This document shows, in pieces, positions 38,001-46,317 of a stretch of DNA of 58,318 nucleotides. The position numbers and the translations under genes are program-made. The notes under the pieces were generated by a model. That model was not told the origin of the DNA, ran no database searches, and worked only from the letters and a program-made list of their open reading frames with translations. Source of the stretch: CAZNPU01 sp964575335 (GTDB lineage Bacteria; Planctomycetota; Phycisphaerae; Phycisphaerales; SM1A02); the NCBI GenBank assembly GCA_964575335.1, contig CAZNPU010000022.1, forward strand, positions 1-58,318, read 5' to 3'. Position 1 is the stretch's first letter. Every line of letters starts with the position of its first letter.

Positions 38001-38653
38001 CCGCCGGCGTAATGATCCAAGTTCAGCATCAAGTTGCGCACCGTATCGACGGTTCGCATCAACGTGGTGGTCAGCGTCACCTTTGCGCTGCTGACGAAAT
38101 CCTTGAGCGTGCTGGTGAACAATGCCGAGCGATCGCCAAGCCGGGCGCGACTGGCGGGATGTTCGAGAAACGTGACCCCCTGCGCGAGAATCGCTTCGGC
38201 GCCGCTCAACTTCCGAGCCAGCGTGCCGCGATCGGTTGGATCGGTGATGAACATGATCAGCGCATCGCGCATCCACCTGGTGTGGTCAATGCGCTCCAAT
38301 ACGGATCGCAGCAATGCAAGGTCCGGCTCAAACACCACGATGAGCGTGGCTTTGTCGCCCCGCTCCGCAAGGCGCTGCACGTGATAGCCCAGACCGAATC
38401 CCAATACCACCACCACAGCATGTTCGATGAGGTCCACGTCCTTCACCAGCCGCTCAGCTTCATCCAGCGGCCGGTGACGGCTGCACAACTGGCGGCCGTC
38501 GAGCGTCGCAGCGGGAACTGCCTGCCCGGACTCCTGAAAAATCAGCCCCGGATGCGGGTCGACCGCTGCCAGTTGCTCGGCCAGATCGGCGTTACGCTGC
38601 CCGAGAGCATTCAGGTTTGCGGTAAGAAAGGATTGCGCAGCAAGTATCGGCAT
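35021..38653 (-). CDS. Fusion: Maf/DUF115 glycosyltransferase, coiled coil, nucleotidyltransferase-like and cysteine-less radical-SAM/SPASM-like regions
   Basis: A 1210-residue protein heading the nonulosonate operon. Residues about 1-480 resemble the motility accessory factor (Maf, DUF115) family: VVVLGFGLGYH (81-91), YPAVVVSAGPSLHKN (231-245), and GQDLGF (372-377). Maf proteins attach nonulosonic acids to flagellin. Residues about 495-630 are coiled coil. Residues about 650-860 look like a degenerate NTP-transferase fold (VSRVAALVPVDPHRNGLG). Residues about 935-1180 follow radical-SAM order (IVLELCANRISC, LAGLGDPLLHPHFDEI, GVDVVSVDLNAD), but CxxxCxxC is absent. A SPASM-like end (VLCDGSVLIDELDW ... 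LQSLW) lacks its cysteines too. No Shine-Dalgarno site is seen. Confidence 0.8.
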   Translation of the reverse strand: MPILAAQSFLTANLNALGQRNADLAEQLAAVDPHPGLIFQESGQAVPAATLDGRQLCSRHRPLDEAERLVKDVDLIEHAVVVVLGFGLGYHVQRLAERGDKATLIVVFEPDLALLRSVLERIDHTRWMRDALIMFITDPTDRGTLARKLSGAEAILAQGVTFLEHPASRARLGDRSALFTSTLKDFVSSAKVTLTTTLMRTVDTVRNLMLNLDHYAGGEGISELRNAAQGYPAVVVSAGPSLHKNMHQLAQPGVRDRCVIIAVQTTLKPLLKAGIKPHFVTALDYHEISKRFYEGLTPEQVQDITLVAEPKANPVILDSFPGPIRCCANSYLDMVLGPMRRPMGELPAGATVAHLAMYLARYLGCDPIAMIGQDLGFPDGLYYAPGAAIHDVWATELNPFNTIAMMEWQRIVRHRLHLHKTKDVNGRSIFTDAQMHAYLQQFERDFAEYKRDGCLIIDATEGGVAKQHAQSMPLADVLERFATRQLPPLPLPKRLTPDAKRLKLARQRLAEVRHQVQRVGDVSVKTASLLRQMLEHQHDQVRMNQCFQKIEQYRKEVEKRFDAFELINQINQLGAFRRMKADRRLHMQRDLDALTRQRAQLERDLDNVTWLIDAAKELADQLAMADRLLAGEAVQTRAAPATELLQIQGNDAAAVVSRVAALVPVDPHRNGLGIRRSLAADFHGRTVLQATLERLGTSKTLESIILIVPRCFDVEPLIDRSRIGLPVEIEWCPEGMDSPFGPEREAIAAARLLAPSCWRGGIAGIGAYDEALCPQIMSQIMDRRQLTAAIIAGPDWPLINVTGEGGCDALVHRHREHPQQHNLVFTQSPPGLCGCLIGASLMREFAHRNRLSTVGGVLSYQPHAPQHDLIARDANVQIEHTVRRSLVRATFDTARQQQWVRAAAKELADPIAATPLEVVRQLENHWDECANTGMPPRHIVLELCANRISCGLFAAHPFGAIARTLLSEALANRFFDELQQWIAKSGADDVALTLAGLGDPLLHPHFDEIVQRARRAGVCSVHVRTELLVEQPTIDRLLASGVDVVSVDLNADREATYQLMMGVNRFKEVLLNIEYLLDRRRRLTQHPGTAAFALPWLVPHLQRRSETYEDIESFYDRWQRMLGTAVIEDPPFGDSSLTPAVTPVRVQVRDQSERMTVLCDGSVLIDELDWAAHDAAGTIATTPLQSLWQKVQQNRRDRIAHKHKEMRDEP

Positions 38654-38815
38654 GAAACTGAAGTCCAGTAATCGTTCTTCTCACGCACAAAAACGCGTTC
38701 GGCCAGGCCGCGTGCGATTCCTGCGCGCAGCGGCCTTCTCCGTTTGATGCAGAACCCCATATCCCCGCTTGTACGTATCCTGTTATCGGCAACACTTGCT
38801 CCAGAGGCCACAACT

Positions 38816-39415
38816 ATGCCCGACCCACCTCATGTTGGCTTGCTGACACGATACGTGCTGGAAAATCCATGGCCGCTGGGCCTTGGATTGCTGCTGATTG
38901 CGATAGTGGCAGGCTTCACCGGACTTCGAGAGGGATTGGCCGGCCGAATCCGCCTTGCGGGACTCATCGCACTGGCCGGTGCAGCGGTGCTGGCCATCGG
39001 CGCAGCCGTCACCACCTCGGGCGAGCACGCCAGGCGAATCACTCGCGAACTGGTTGACGCAGCAGTTCAGGGCGATGTCGCAGGCGCGATCTCGCTTTTT
39101 ACCGAGCAGGCAACCTATTCGGTCGGTTCGCCGCGCAATCCGGGTCTGGGGCGGGATTTCATCGAAAGCGAGCTGAGTCGACTCAACGGGCGGTATCGCA
39201 TCGACGCCAACACCATCACCATGCTGCGCAGCTACAGCGAATCGTCCAACTTGGCTGAGGTGCATCTGGCCTGTTGGACCACGGTCGGCGGTTCCACGAC
39301 GCCGTCGCAATGGGTGCTTCGGATTCAGCGGCAACCGGATGACGCCTGGAAAATCGTCCGGCTCACATGCATTTCCATCGGCAGCCGGACTCCACCATCG
39401 CCCGGTGCATGGTGA
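38816..39415 (+). CDS. Membrane-anchored NTF2-like protein
   Basis: A 199-residue protein. Two N-terminal membrane helices (LGLGLLLIAIVAGFTGL and AGLIALAGAAVLAIGAAVTT) are followed by a compact alpha+beta domain of about 115 residues. That domain has the look of an NTF2/SnoaL-like fold: ELVDAAVQGDVAGAISLFTEQATY, then GRDFIESELSRL, and strands ending WVLRIQRQPDDAWKIVRLTC. Such domains bind small ligands or act as protein scaffolds. No active residues can be assigned. A GAGG site lies about 10 bases before ATG 38816. It diverges from the nonulosonate operon. Confidence 0.68.
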   Translation: MPDPPHVGLLTRYVLENPWPLGLGLLLIAIVAGFTGLREGLAGRIRLAGLIALAGAAVLAIGAAVTTSGEHARRITRELVDAAVQGDVAGAISLFTEQATYSVGSPRNPGLGRDFIESELSRLNGRYRIDANTITMLRSYSESSNLAEVHLACWTTVGGSTTPSQWVLRIQRQPDDAWKIVRLTCISIGSRTPPSPGAW

Positions 39416-39642
39416 CTGAGCCTGACGCAGTTGCAGGCAGCGTCAGCCCCGCATCAGCCGATCACACATTGGCGCATGCTGGCACACGTTGATCAGCCGA
39501 TAACTGCCGTTGCGGCATGATCGCTTCGTGTGCTGCAGGCTCACGGTCGAGAACCTCCGCATTGATTGATTCGGCAATCAAGTCTTGTATCCGCTGGACC
39601 GATCAACCAACGGAATCCGGTCCTACCTGGAAGGAGCAAGAC

Positions 39643-40530
39643 ATGGCGACGAGCACGACGCCCGAGACGCAAACCGTGGTTGATTCTGCGATCAAGGGCA
39701 TCAGCCACATCGCAACACTGCCGGAGATCACTCTCCGAATCATTGAGCTTGTTGAAGATCCTTCCAGCACCGCGCAGGATTTGCACAAGGTCATCGCCAA
39801 CGATCCGGCGTTGTGCAGCCGCATTCTCAAGGTGGTCAACTCGGCGTTTTACGGCCTGCCGCGCCAGATCGGTTCGATCAACCGCGCCATCGTGCTGCTG
39901 GGGCTGAATGCGGTGAAGAACATCGCCATTGCCGCCAGTCTCACAAAGCTGTTCCGCGGCGGCGAGTTGTGCCCGCGATTTTCCGCGCGAGAACTGTGGA
40001 TTCACTCCATGGCCAGCGCTGCCGGCAGCAAATTGATCTGCGATCAACTGAAGCTCGGCCTGCCCGACGAAGCGTTTCTGGCGGGCTTGATTCACGATAT
40101 CGGAATCATGGTTGAAATGCAGGCCGCCCGCGACAAGCTACTGCGCGTCTTCGATGAGATGAAATTCGACGCTGACGGCACGCCGCTGACGAACATGTGC
40201 GAGATTGAGCAGCAGGTGCTCGGCGCCGATCACTGCGCCTTCGGCACCGGCTTGTGCGAAGCATGGAAGTTCCCCAAGAGCTTTTCGCACGTTGCCGGCT
40301 ACCATCACGACCCCATGGCCCTGCCATCGGGCACCCGAATGCTGGCATGCGTGGTTCATGCAGCGGACTGCCTGACGGCGCAGCTTGGGATGGGATTCCG
40401 CGGCGACATTCAGGACATGGAAGTCTCCGCTGAAGTCTGCGATGAGTTGAAGATGACCCGACCGCAGCTTGAGGCAATCAAGCTGGCCCTGCCCAAGATC
40501 TTTGAAGAAGTGCAGTCGACTTTCAGTTGA
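39643..40530 (+). CDS. HDOD-domain signalling protein
   Basis: A 295-residue protein made mainly of one HDOD domain (about 20-215). Landmarks are LPEITLRIIELVEDPSSTAQDLHKVIANDPALCSRILKVVNSAFYG and INRAIVLLGLNAVKNIAIA, then GLIHDIGI with the HD-like pair. HDOD proteins are HD-GYP relatives, usually without phosphodiesterase activity, acting in signal or stress pathways. No output domain is fused. A strong AAGGAG site 7 bases before ATG 39643 fixes the start. Confidence 0.9.
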   Translation: MATSTTPETQTVVDSAIKGISHIATLPEITLRIIELVEDPSSTAQDLHKVIANDPALCSRILKVVNSAFYGLPRQIGSINRAIVLLGLNAVKNIAIAASLTKLFRGGELCPRFSARELWIHSMASAAGSKLICDQLKLGLPDEAFLAGLIHDIGIMVEMQAARDKLLRVFDEMKFDADGTPLTNMCEIEQQVLGADHCAFGTGLCEAWKFPKSFSHVAGYHHDPMALPSGTRMLACVVHAADCLTAQLGMGFRGDIQDMEVSAEVCDELKMTRPQLEAIKLALPKIFEEVQSTFS

Positions 40531-40718
40531 TACGCAGCCGGAGTTCAAGGGCGACAATTGCTGCACGTTGAAATCGGGCGGCGGGATCGGCGGCTTTGCT
40601 GAGCGACTGTTCCGTTGCCTGCGAAAGGCGCGCAGTACGCTCGGGGCCTTCATTTGCTTGTTTGTTGATAAACAATTGACGCCTACACCTTGACAGGCTC
40701 GGGGCTATCATTTGGCTG

Positions 40719-41417
40719 ATGGCCGAAGTCATCCATGTCAACTTCTCCAGGCTGATACCGCTTTTCCCGTTGCCGGATACGGTATTGCTGCCTCACGCGA
40801 TCCAGCCGCTGCATATCTTTGAGCCCCGCTACCGCCGCATGGTGGCTGACGCTCTGGATGAAGCGGGCCAGATCGCCATGGCAACGTTTGAGGGCAAGGA
40901 CTGGAAGGAAGACTACGAGGGCCTGCCGCCGCTTCGGCCTGCGGTGTGCGTTGGCCAAATCGTGCATCACGACCGCCTAGCCGACGGGCGATACAACATT
41001 CTTCTGCACGGCGTCTGCCGGGCGAAGATCGATGAGATCGTTGAGCCTGATGACGAACGCCCCTACCGGCTGGGCAAACTGCACCCGCTTGAACCGGTGG
41101 AGGAGCCGCCGCCCATGTCCAATGTGCGCAGCGAGCTGCGCTCCATGCTGGACAACCCGCGCCTAAGCCGCCTGCGCAGCACCGACACGGTGATGCAGTG
41201 GTTCAATCGGGATGACGTATCCACCCACGCGCTGCTCGAACTGATCGGTTTCGCGCTGGTGCATGACACCGAGTTGAAATACAAGCTTCTTGCGGAGCCT
41301 AATCCCTACCGCCGCGCCCAGCTCATCAAGCGCGAGCTGGAGTCGATCGACCATCTGATACGCCAGGCTGACATGCAGAGCTATCGCTCCTGGCCCAAAG
41401 GCATGAGCTGGAACTGA
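40719..41417 (+). CDS. Stand-alone LON substrate-binding-domain protein
   Basis: A 232-residue protein matching the N-terminal (PUA-like) domain of Lon protease without the ATPase or protease parts. Seen: RLIPLFPLPDTVLLPHAIQPLHIFEPRYRRMV, the classical Lon-N start, and a helical C-terminal part. Stand-alone LON-domain proteins are widespread and may bind unfolded proteins; the role is unknown. There is no Shine-Dalgarno site; a -10-like TATCAT ends seven bases before the ATG, so the transcript could be leaderless. A hairpin follows the stop. Confidence 0.88.
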   Translation: MAEVIHVNFSRLIPLFPLPDTVLLPHAIQPLHIFEPRYRRMVADALDEAGQIAMATFEGKDWKEDYEGLPPLRPAVCVGQIVHHDRLADGRYNILLHGVCRAKIDEIVEPDDERPYRLGKLHPLEPVEEPPPMSNVRSELRSMLDNPRLSRLRSTDTVMQWFNRDDVSTHALLELIGFALVHDTELKYKLLAEPNPYRRAQLIKRELESIDHLIRQADMQSYRSWPKGMSWN

Positions 41418-41420
41418 TGG

Positions 41421-41443
41421 CCCCATGCCCGATCGGCATGGGG
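41421..41443 (+). terminator. Hairpin after the LON-domain gene
   Basis: CCCCATGCC and GGCATGGGG form a perfect 9-bp stem with a 5-base loop, directly after the stop codon. A G run follows instead of a T run. Confidence 0.5.
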
Positions 41444-41925
41444 GGGTGAACCATGCTGTGCTGTACTGTGCGCCGTGTCGACAGCAGGCTCAGCGCTCTC
41501 ATCAATCACTATATTATGAATGCGTAAGCGCTCCGGCGCCTATCCCACGTCGCTGTAGCCTGATGATCGGCAGTTTTCCTGGCGTATATTTTCCTAACTA
41601 AGGCGGCAGCGGCGCAGCGCACGTGCGCAGGCGTGCTCCGCACGACAGCTACGCGCGTTGCGCTTCGTCTCACCGCGTCTCACCACAGCATTATTCCGCA
41701 GCAACTGCTTGACGAAGAGCGGTCAGCGGCCTGTAATCCGGCGAGTTTCTACTAGCAGGATCATGACCATGATCTCTACGGTCACCCGCTCGCACGATCG
41801 ACGAGGTTGTTTGTGCTGCTGGCTGACCGCGAGCGCACGGATCGCCGGCTGGCATTGAAAAGATGTGGTCGCTGCGACGAGGGTTTCAATAACTGTGTAT
41901 TCATTGCGCTCAAGGGGTTCTGGAC
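41444..41925. other. Intergenic region upstream of the GT4/debranching operon
   Basis: No gene supported. It contains a good promoter at 41709-41737, leaving a 5' untranslated leader of about 180 bases. The stretch 41600-41660 is rich in short GC palindromes (CGCACGTGCG type). No known riboswitch was recognised. Confidence 0.5.
41709..41737 (+). promoter_or_regulatory. Promoter of the GT4/debranching-enzyme operon
   Basis: TTGACG, a 17-bp spacer and TGTAAT: both hexamers match the housekeeping-sigma consensus in five of six bases. Confidence 0.65.
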
Positions 41926-42996
41926 GTGCGAATCGCACAAGTTTCTCCGCTGCACGAAAGCGTGCCGCCGCAGCTTTATGGCGGAACTGAACGCGTGGTG
42001 AGTTACCTGACGGAAGAGCTTGTTCGTCAGGGTCATGACGTTACGCTGTTTGCCAGTGGTGATTCAGTCACTTCAGCCAAGCTCGTTGCCTGTTGTGATC
42101 GCGCGTTGCGTTTGGGCAATACGTGTCCGGATCCGATGGTGCCGCATCTGGTCATGCTCGAAAAGGTCATCGCCCGCGCAGACCAATTCGACATCATCCA
42201 CTTCCACACCGACCTGCTGCATCTGCCGTTTACGCGACGCCTCTCGACACCCCATATCACAACCATACACAGCCGCACCGACGATCCGCATCTCAGGCCG
42301 CTGTACCGCGAGTACCTGGAAGTGCCGCTGGTGAGCATTTCCGACGCCCAGCAGAAAATGCTGCCGGGGGCCAACTGGAAAGCCACCGTACACCACGGCT
42401 TGCCGCTGGACCTTTATCGATTCAATCCTCACCCGCAACCGTATCTGGCGTTCGTCGGGCGCATGGCAAAGGAAAAGCGGCCCGACCTTGCTGTGGAGAT
42501 TGCGCAGCGAGCGGGAATCGAGCTGCGCATGGCCGCCAAGGTCGACCCGCATGATCGTCTGTATTTCGAACAAACCATTCGCCCGCTGCTGGACTTGCCC
42601 GGCGTGGAATTTGTGGGCGAGATCAACGATCAGCAGAAAAACGAATTTCTCGGCAATGCGCTGGCGTTGCTGTTTCCCATCGACTGGCCTGAGCCATTCG
42701 GCGTGGTGGTGATTGAAGCGATGGCCTGCGGCACGCCGGTCATTGCGTTTCGGCGCGGCTCCATACCGGAGATTATCGATGATGGGGTCAGCGGATTTAT
42801 TGTCGATAATCTTGACGCGGCGGTGCAGGCCGTGCAGCGGATTCACAGTCTCAGCCGCCAAGGTTGCCGCGAGCGATTTGAAGCACGTTTCACCGCCAGC
42901 AGAATGGCCCAGGACTACGTGAACGTCTATTCCCGTCGCGCTCGCGGTGTCAGGCTCAAAGACCAGGCCGCAGTGCGGAGCGCGGGTTATGGTTGA
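41926..42996 (+). CDS. Glycosyltransferase family 4
   Basis: A 356-residue GT-B glycosyltransferase. The N-terminal lobe has PPQLYGGTERVVSYLTEELVRQGHDVTLFASGD. The C-terminal lobe has AFVGRMAKEKRPDLAVEIA and the donor-binding EPFGVVVIEAMACGTPVIA with the EX7E pair. GT4 enzymes retain the anomeric configuration and use nucleotide sugars. Cotranslation with a glycogen-debranching enzyme (8-bp overlap) suggests work on an alpha-glucan or on trehalose-like sugars, but the donor cannot be named. The GTG start follows AAGGGG with 8-9 bp spacing. Confidence 0.9.
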   Translation: MRIAQVSPLHESVPPQLYGGTERVVSYLTEELVRQGHDVTLFASGDSVTSAKLVACCDRALRLGNTCPDPMVPHLVMLEKVIARADQFDIIHFHTDLLHLPFTRRLSTPHITTIHSRTDDPHLRPLYREYLEVPLVSISDAQQKMLPGANWKATVHHGLPLDLYRFNPHPQPYLAFVGRMAKEKRPDLAVEIAQRAGIELRMAAKVDPHDRLYFEQTIRPLLDLPGVEFVGEINDQQKNEFLGNALALLFPIDWPEPFGVVVIEAMACGTPVIAFRRGSIPEIIDDGVSGFIVDNLDAAVQAVQRIHSLSRQGCRERFEARFTASRMAQDYVNVYSRRARGVRLKDQAAVRSAGYG

Positions 42997-45151
42997 AGTT
43001 ATCGAGGTTGAGGATCGCTATTACATTCTTGCTGGTTCCGCGCTCGCTGACAGCCACACGCTCGTCCTCAAGCACGACGAGACCTTCGGCGTATTTGGTG
43101 TCACCGGCGACATCGAAGCATTTCGAAGCGAAGCGCACGGCTTGTTCACAGGTGGGATGCGGTACATCTCCAAGCTCGAAACCACAATCAACGGCCAACG
43201 TCCGCTGCTTTTGAGTTCGCGAGTCACGAATGACAACACCCGCATCATCATCGACCTGACCAATCCCGACATGGCTGACCACGGCGCCGTGTCCCTGGCT
43301 CACGGCACGCTTCACCTCTCGCGATCGCGGTTTCTGTGGGCCAACGCCATGTTCGAAAAGCTCACGCTTTCCAATTACGCGCTGCACCCTGTTGAAGTGA
43401 CCGTGACGGTGCGATTCGATGCGGATTTCACTGACATTTTCGAAGTGCGCGGCACGGAGCGCAAACGCCGCGGACAGCGGCTGGCGCCGGTCGTTGAAAA
43501 CGATCGCGTTACATTCACCTATCAGGGGCTGGATAACATCGAGCGACGCGCCGTGTTTGCATGGTCGCCGCCCCCGGACATACTGACCGCCAACGAAGCG
43601 CATTTCATCGTTGAAGTGCCGACCCGCGAGCGCACAGAGCTTTTTCTGACCGTTCGATGCGAACCGCTGTGCACGGCACGGTCCAACGCCTATACCGACA
43701 ATGCCAGGCGGCTACTGCAATTTGTGGACAATCTCGCTGAGCAGGAGGTGCGAATTGACAGTTCAAACCGTGCGCTGACCGAGTGGATCAGGCGATCCGC
43801 TGCCGACATACGCATGCTGCTTACCGAAACAAACCACGGGCTGTATCCCTACGCCGGCGTTCCGTGGTACAGCACGCCTTTCGGCCGAGACGGCATCATT
43901 ACCGCGCTGCAGACATTGTGGTTCAACCCCGACATCGCCCGCGGCGTACTGCTGTTTCTGTCCACGACCCAGGCACGGGAACACGATCCTTCCCGCGATG
44001 CTGAGCCGGGGCGCATTCTGCACGAGTGGCGCATCGATGAAATGGCCAATATCGGCGAGGTTCCCTTTGGCCGATATTACGGCAGCGTTGACGCCACTCC
44101 GCTGTTCGTCGTGCTTGCCAGCGCGTATTACAACGCCACCGGCGATCGCGCACTCATCGAATTGATCTGGCCCAACATCGAATCGGCGCTGAACTGGATC
44201 GACCGTTTCGGCGATCTCGATCAGGACGGTTTTGTCGAGTACCAGAGCAAAGCTGAGGACGGCCTGTTCAACCAGGGGTGGAAGGATTCGCATGATGCGA
44301 TTTTTCATGCCGACGGCTCCATCGCCGAACTGCCGATCGCATTATGCGAAGTGCAGGGCTACGTCTACGACGCCAAGCTGCGCGCCTCGGAGCTTGCTGC
44401 GCTGCTTGGCCGTCGCGAAACCGCCGAACGTCTTGCAAGAGAAGCTGCTGAATTGAAGGTGCGCTTCAACAAGGCATTCTGGCTGGATGATCTCAACACT
44501 TACGCCCTTGCGCTTGATGGACGGAAAAGACCCTGCGCGGTTCGCGCTTCCAATGCGGGGCATTGCCTGTTCAGCGGCATTGCGGATCGTGAATACGCCC
44601 AGAAGGTTGTGAGGGTGCTGATGAGTTCGGACATGTTCTGCGGCTGGGGCGTGCAGACCGTGGCGTCAACCGAAGCTCGCTTCAACCCCATGTCGTACCA
44701 TAACGGCTCGGTCTGGCCGCACGATAACGCCATCATCGCTGCGGGCATGATGCGTTACGGTTTCCGAGACGAAGCCCTGCAGATTTTCAACAGCTGGTTC
44801 AATGCCTCCCGGTATCTCGACGTGAACCGGCTTCCAGAACTGATCTGCGGCTTCTGTCGACATCGCGGCAAAGGACCGACGCTCTATCCTGTTGCATGCA
44901 GCCCGCAGGCATGGGCGGCCGGCACTGTATTTATGCTGCTGGGCGCGTGTCTAGGCCTGTGCATTGACGGTCCGCAGCGGCAGATTCGCGTACACCGCCC
45001 ACGTCTGCCTCACTCAGTTGATCAGATTCGTATTCGCGGACTGCGCATCGGCAATGAAACCATCGATCTGCTGTTTCATCGCGAACGCAAAGATATCGGC
45101 GTACTTGTGCTGCGCAAGGAAGGTTCGATTGACCTCGTGCTGACGAAGTAA
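42989..45151 (+). CDS. Amylo-alpha-1,6-glucosidase (glycogen debranching type)
   Basis: A 720-residue protein. Residues about 1-230 match the N-terminal glycogen-debranching domain (RYYILAGSALADSHTLVLKHDETFGVFGVTGDI). Residues about 260-650 form an (alpha/alpha)6 barrel with the motifs PWYSTPFGRDGIITALQTLWF, NQGWKDSHDAI and YHNGSVWPHDNAIIAAG. This is the pattern of GH133-like amylo-1,6-glucosidases, which remove single alpha-1,6 glucosyl branches. ATG 42989 has GGAG 8 bases upstream and overlaps the GT4 gene by 8 bp; a GTG at 42947 is less likely. Confidence 0.9.
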   Translation: MVEVIEVEDRYYILAGSALADSHTLVLKHDETFGVFGVTGDIEAFRSEAHGLFTGGMRYISKLETTINGQRPLLLSSRVTNDNTRIIIDLTNPDMADHGAVSLAHGTLHLSRSRFLWANAMFEKLTLSNYALHPVEVTVTVRFDADFTDIFEVRGTERKRRGQRLAPVVENDRVTFTYQGLDNIERRAVFAWSPPPDILTANEAHFIVEVPTRERTELFLTVRCEPLCTARSNAYTDNARRLLQFVDNLAEQEVRIDSSNRALTEWIRRSAADIRMLLTETNHGLYPYAGVPWYSTPFGRDGIITALQTLWFNPDIARGVLLFLSTTQAREHDPSRDAEPGRILHEWRIDEMANIGEVPFGRYYGSVDATPLFVVLASAYYNATGDRALIELIWPNIESALNWIDRFGDLDQDGFVEYQSKAEDGLFNQGWKDSHDAIFHADGSIAELPIALCEVQGYVYDAKLRASELAALLGRRETAERLAREAAELKVRFNKAFWLDDLNTYALALDGRKRPCAVRASNAGHCLFSGIADREYAQKVVRVLMSSDMFCGWGVQTVASTEARFNPMSYHNGSVWPHDNAIIAAGMMRYGFRDEALQIFNSWFNASRYLDVNRLPELICGFCRHRGKGPTLYPVACSPQAWAAGTVFMLLGACLGLCIDGPQRQIRVHRPRLPHSVDQIRIRGLRIGNETIDLLFHRERKDIGVLVLRKEGSIDLVLTK

Positions 45152-45293
45152 TGACAATGATGACGCTGAGCATCGAACGCCGCGGTCAGTATTTATTTCT
45201 GTCTCGAACCGCTGCTCAACACTGAAAACGCCTCAGTCAGTGATGATGCAATGAATAATTGCAAACTGGGCTGATCGTACGACCACCGACTTT

Positions 45294-45851
45294 TCACTCC
45301 ACTATCAACACGTCTGCTCCGCCGAGGCGGCGGTTGAGTTCCTGGGCCTTGCGCAGGTGTTCGCGAAGGATCGGCACCTGCTGCTGCGCCCAGCGGCGAA
45401 TTTCAGGATCGTTTGCGAATCGAGCCTTGTCCTCGAACATCGCCAGCGCTCGGGCGTGATCGCCGACCATCGCGCTGATGTACTCACGATCGAACTGCGG
45501 CCCGCTCAATTCCGCCAGATGATCGGTCAGTTGCACGTGAAGCTGATCCGGTTCGTTCGGCAGCGTCACGTCGCGCAGCTCGGCCAGTTCCATCAGTTCG
45601 GTATTGGCGCGAGTGTGCTCGTCAATCATCATCTGCCCGTACTGCCGCACTTCGGAATTGCTCGCACGCTGCACCGCAAGACGGCCAGCCTCGATTTCTG
45701 ATGCGTTCAGGTGCGATACTTGCACAAGAAAGAAGTTATCCGGCTGGCCGCTGGCCTCCTCGGCCCGCATCGTCGACTCGCAGCCGGCCAAGGCACAAAG
45801 TCCGCCAATCATGATCGCACCCATAAGCATAAGCGTGTTTCGCATTCGCAT
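45294..45851 (-). CDS. DUF4142-family lipoprotein
   Basis: A 185-residue lipoprotein. The signal peptide (MLMGAIMIGGLCALAGC) has a lipobox with Cys near residue 24. The mature domain is four-helical: FLVQVSHLNASEIEAGRLAVQRASNSEVRQYGQMMIDEHTRANTEL, then REYISAMVGDHARALAMFEDKA. This matches DUF4142, a ferritin-like bundle family common in envelope proteins, of unknown function. AAGGA lies about 8 bases before ATG 45851, which fixes the start. Confidence 0.9.
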   Translation of the reverse strand: MRMRNTLMLMGAIMIGGLCALAGCESTMRAEEASGQPDNFFLVQVSHLNASEIEAGRLAVQRASNSEVRQYGQMMIDEHTRANTELMELAELRDVTLPNEPDQLHVQLTDHLAELSGPQFDREYISAMVGDHARALAMFEDKARFANDPEIRRWAQQQVPILREHLRKAQELNRRLGGADVLIVE

Positions 45852-46317
45852 GGACGAGTCCTTCTTTCTTGAGAGAATCATTGCCATTGGTTGGTGATTG
45901 CCTGCGCGTGCGGCAACAGCGATGCCGAGCGCCGAATCAAAACATGCACATGCAATCACGCAGCAGACGCCGGGTGAATCCGAACTCGACCCAAATCAAA
46001 ATGCGTACAAGCACAATTGTGCAGCCGCCCCAAGCCAGGGTGCCGAAGCATCGCCAGCGTCAAAGCCGCTGCATCACGGCCTGACCTGTCACCATGACAT
46101 AAGAATGCATGACTCCAGCCGGTTTCTGCAAAAAGCGATGATGTTGCATGACGAGCGCGTCTCAACTTGCGGCCGGCGCACTCGCGACCCCGCCTTGCCT
46201 AGCAGCGCAGTATCTGCCGCCTGTTCTGCTGCAGCTATTTTTCCAGGCCGGATGTCGGACTGTAAACCGCAGTGCCTCCACGTGCCATCTTGCCCACGGA
46301 GTTGCTACACTTTCCTT
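45852..46317. other. Divergent intergenic region
   Basis: Lies between the DUF4142 gene and the 842-residue gene. The frame of the latter is open throughout, but this stretch reads as low-quality sequence upstream of a clear signal peptide, so it is taken as non-coding. An extended -10 (TG, one base, TACACT) at 46303-46311 ends six bases before GTG 46318. No other element was recognised. Confidence 0.45.
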
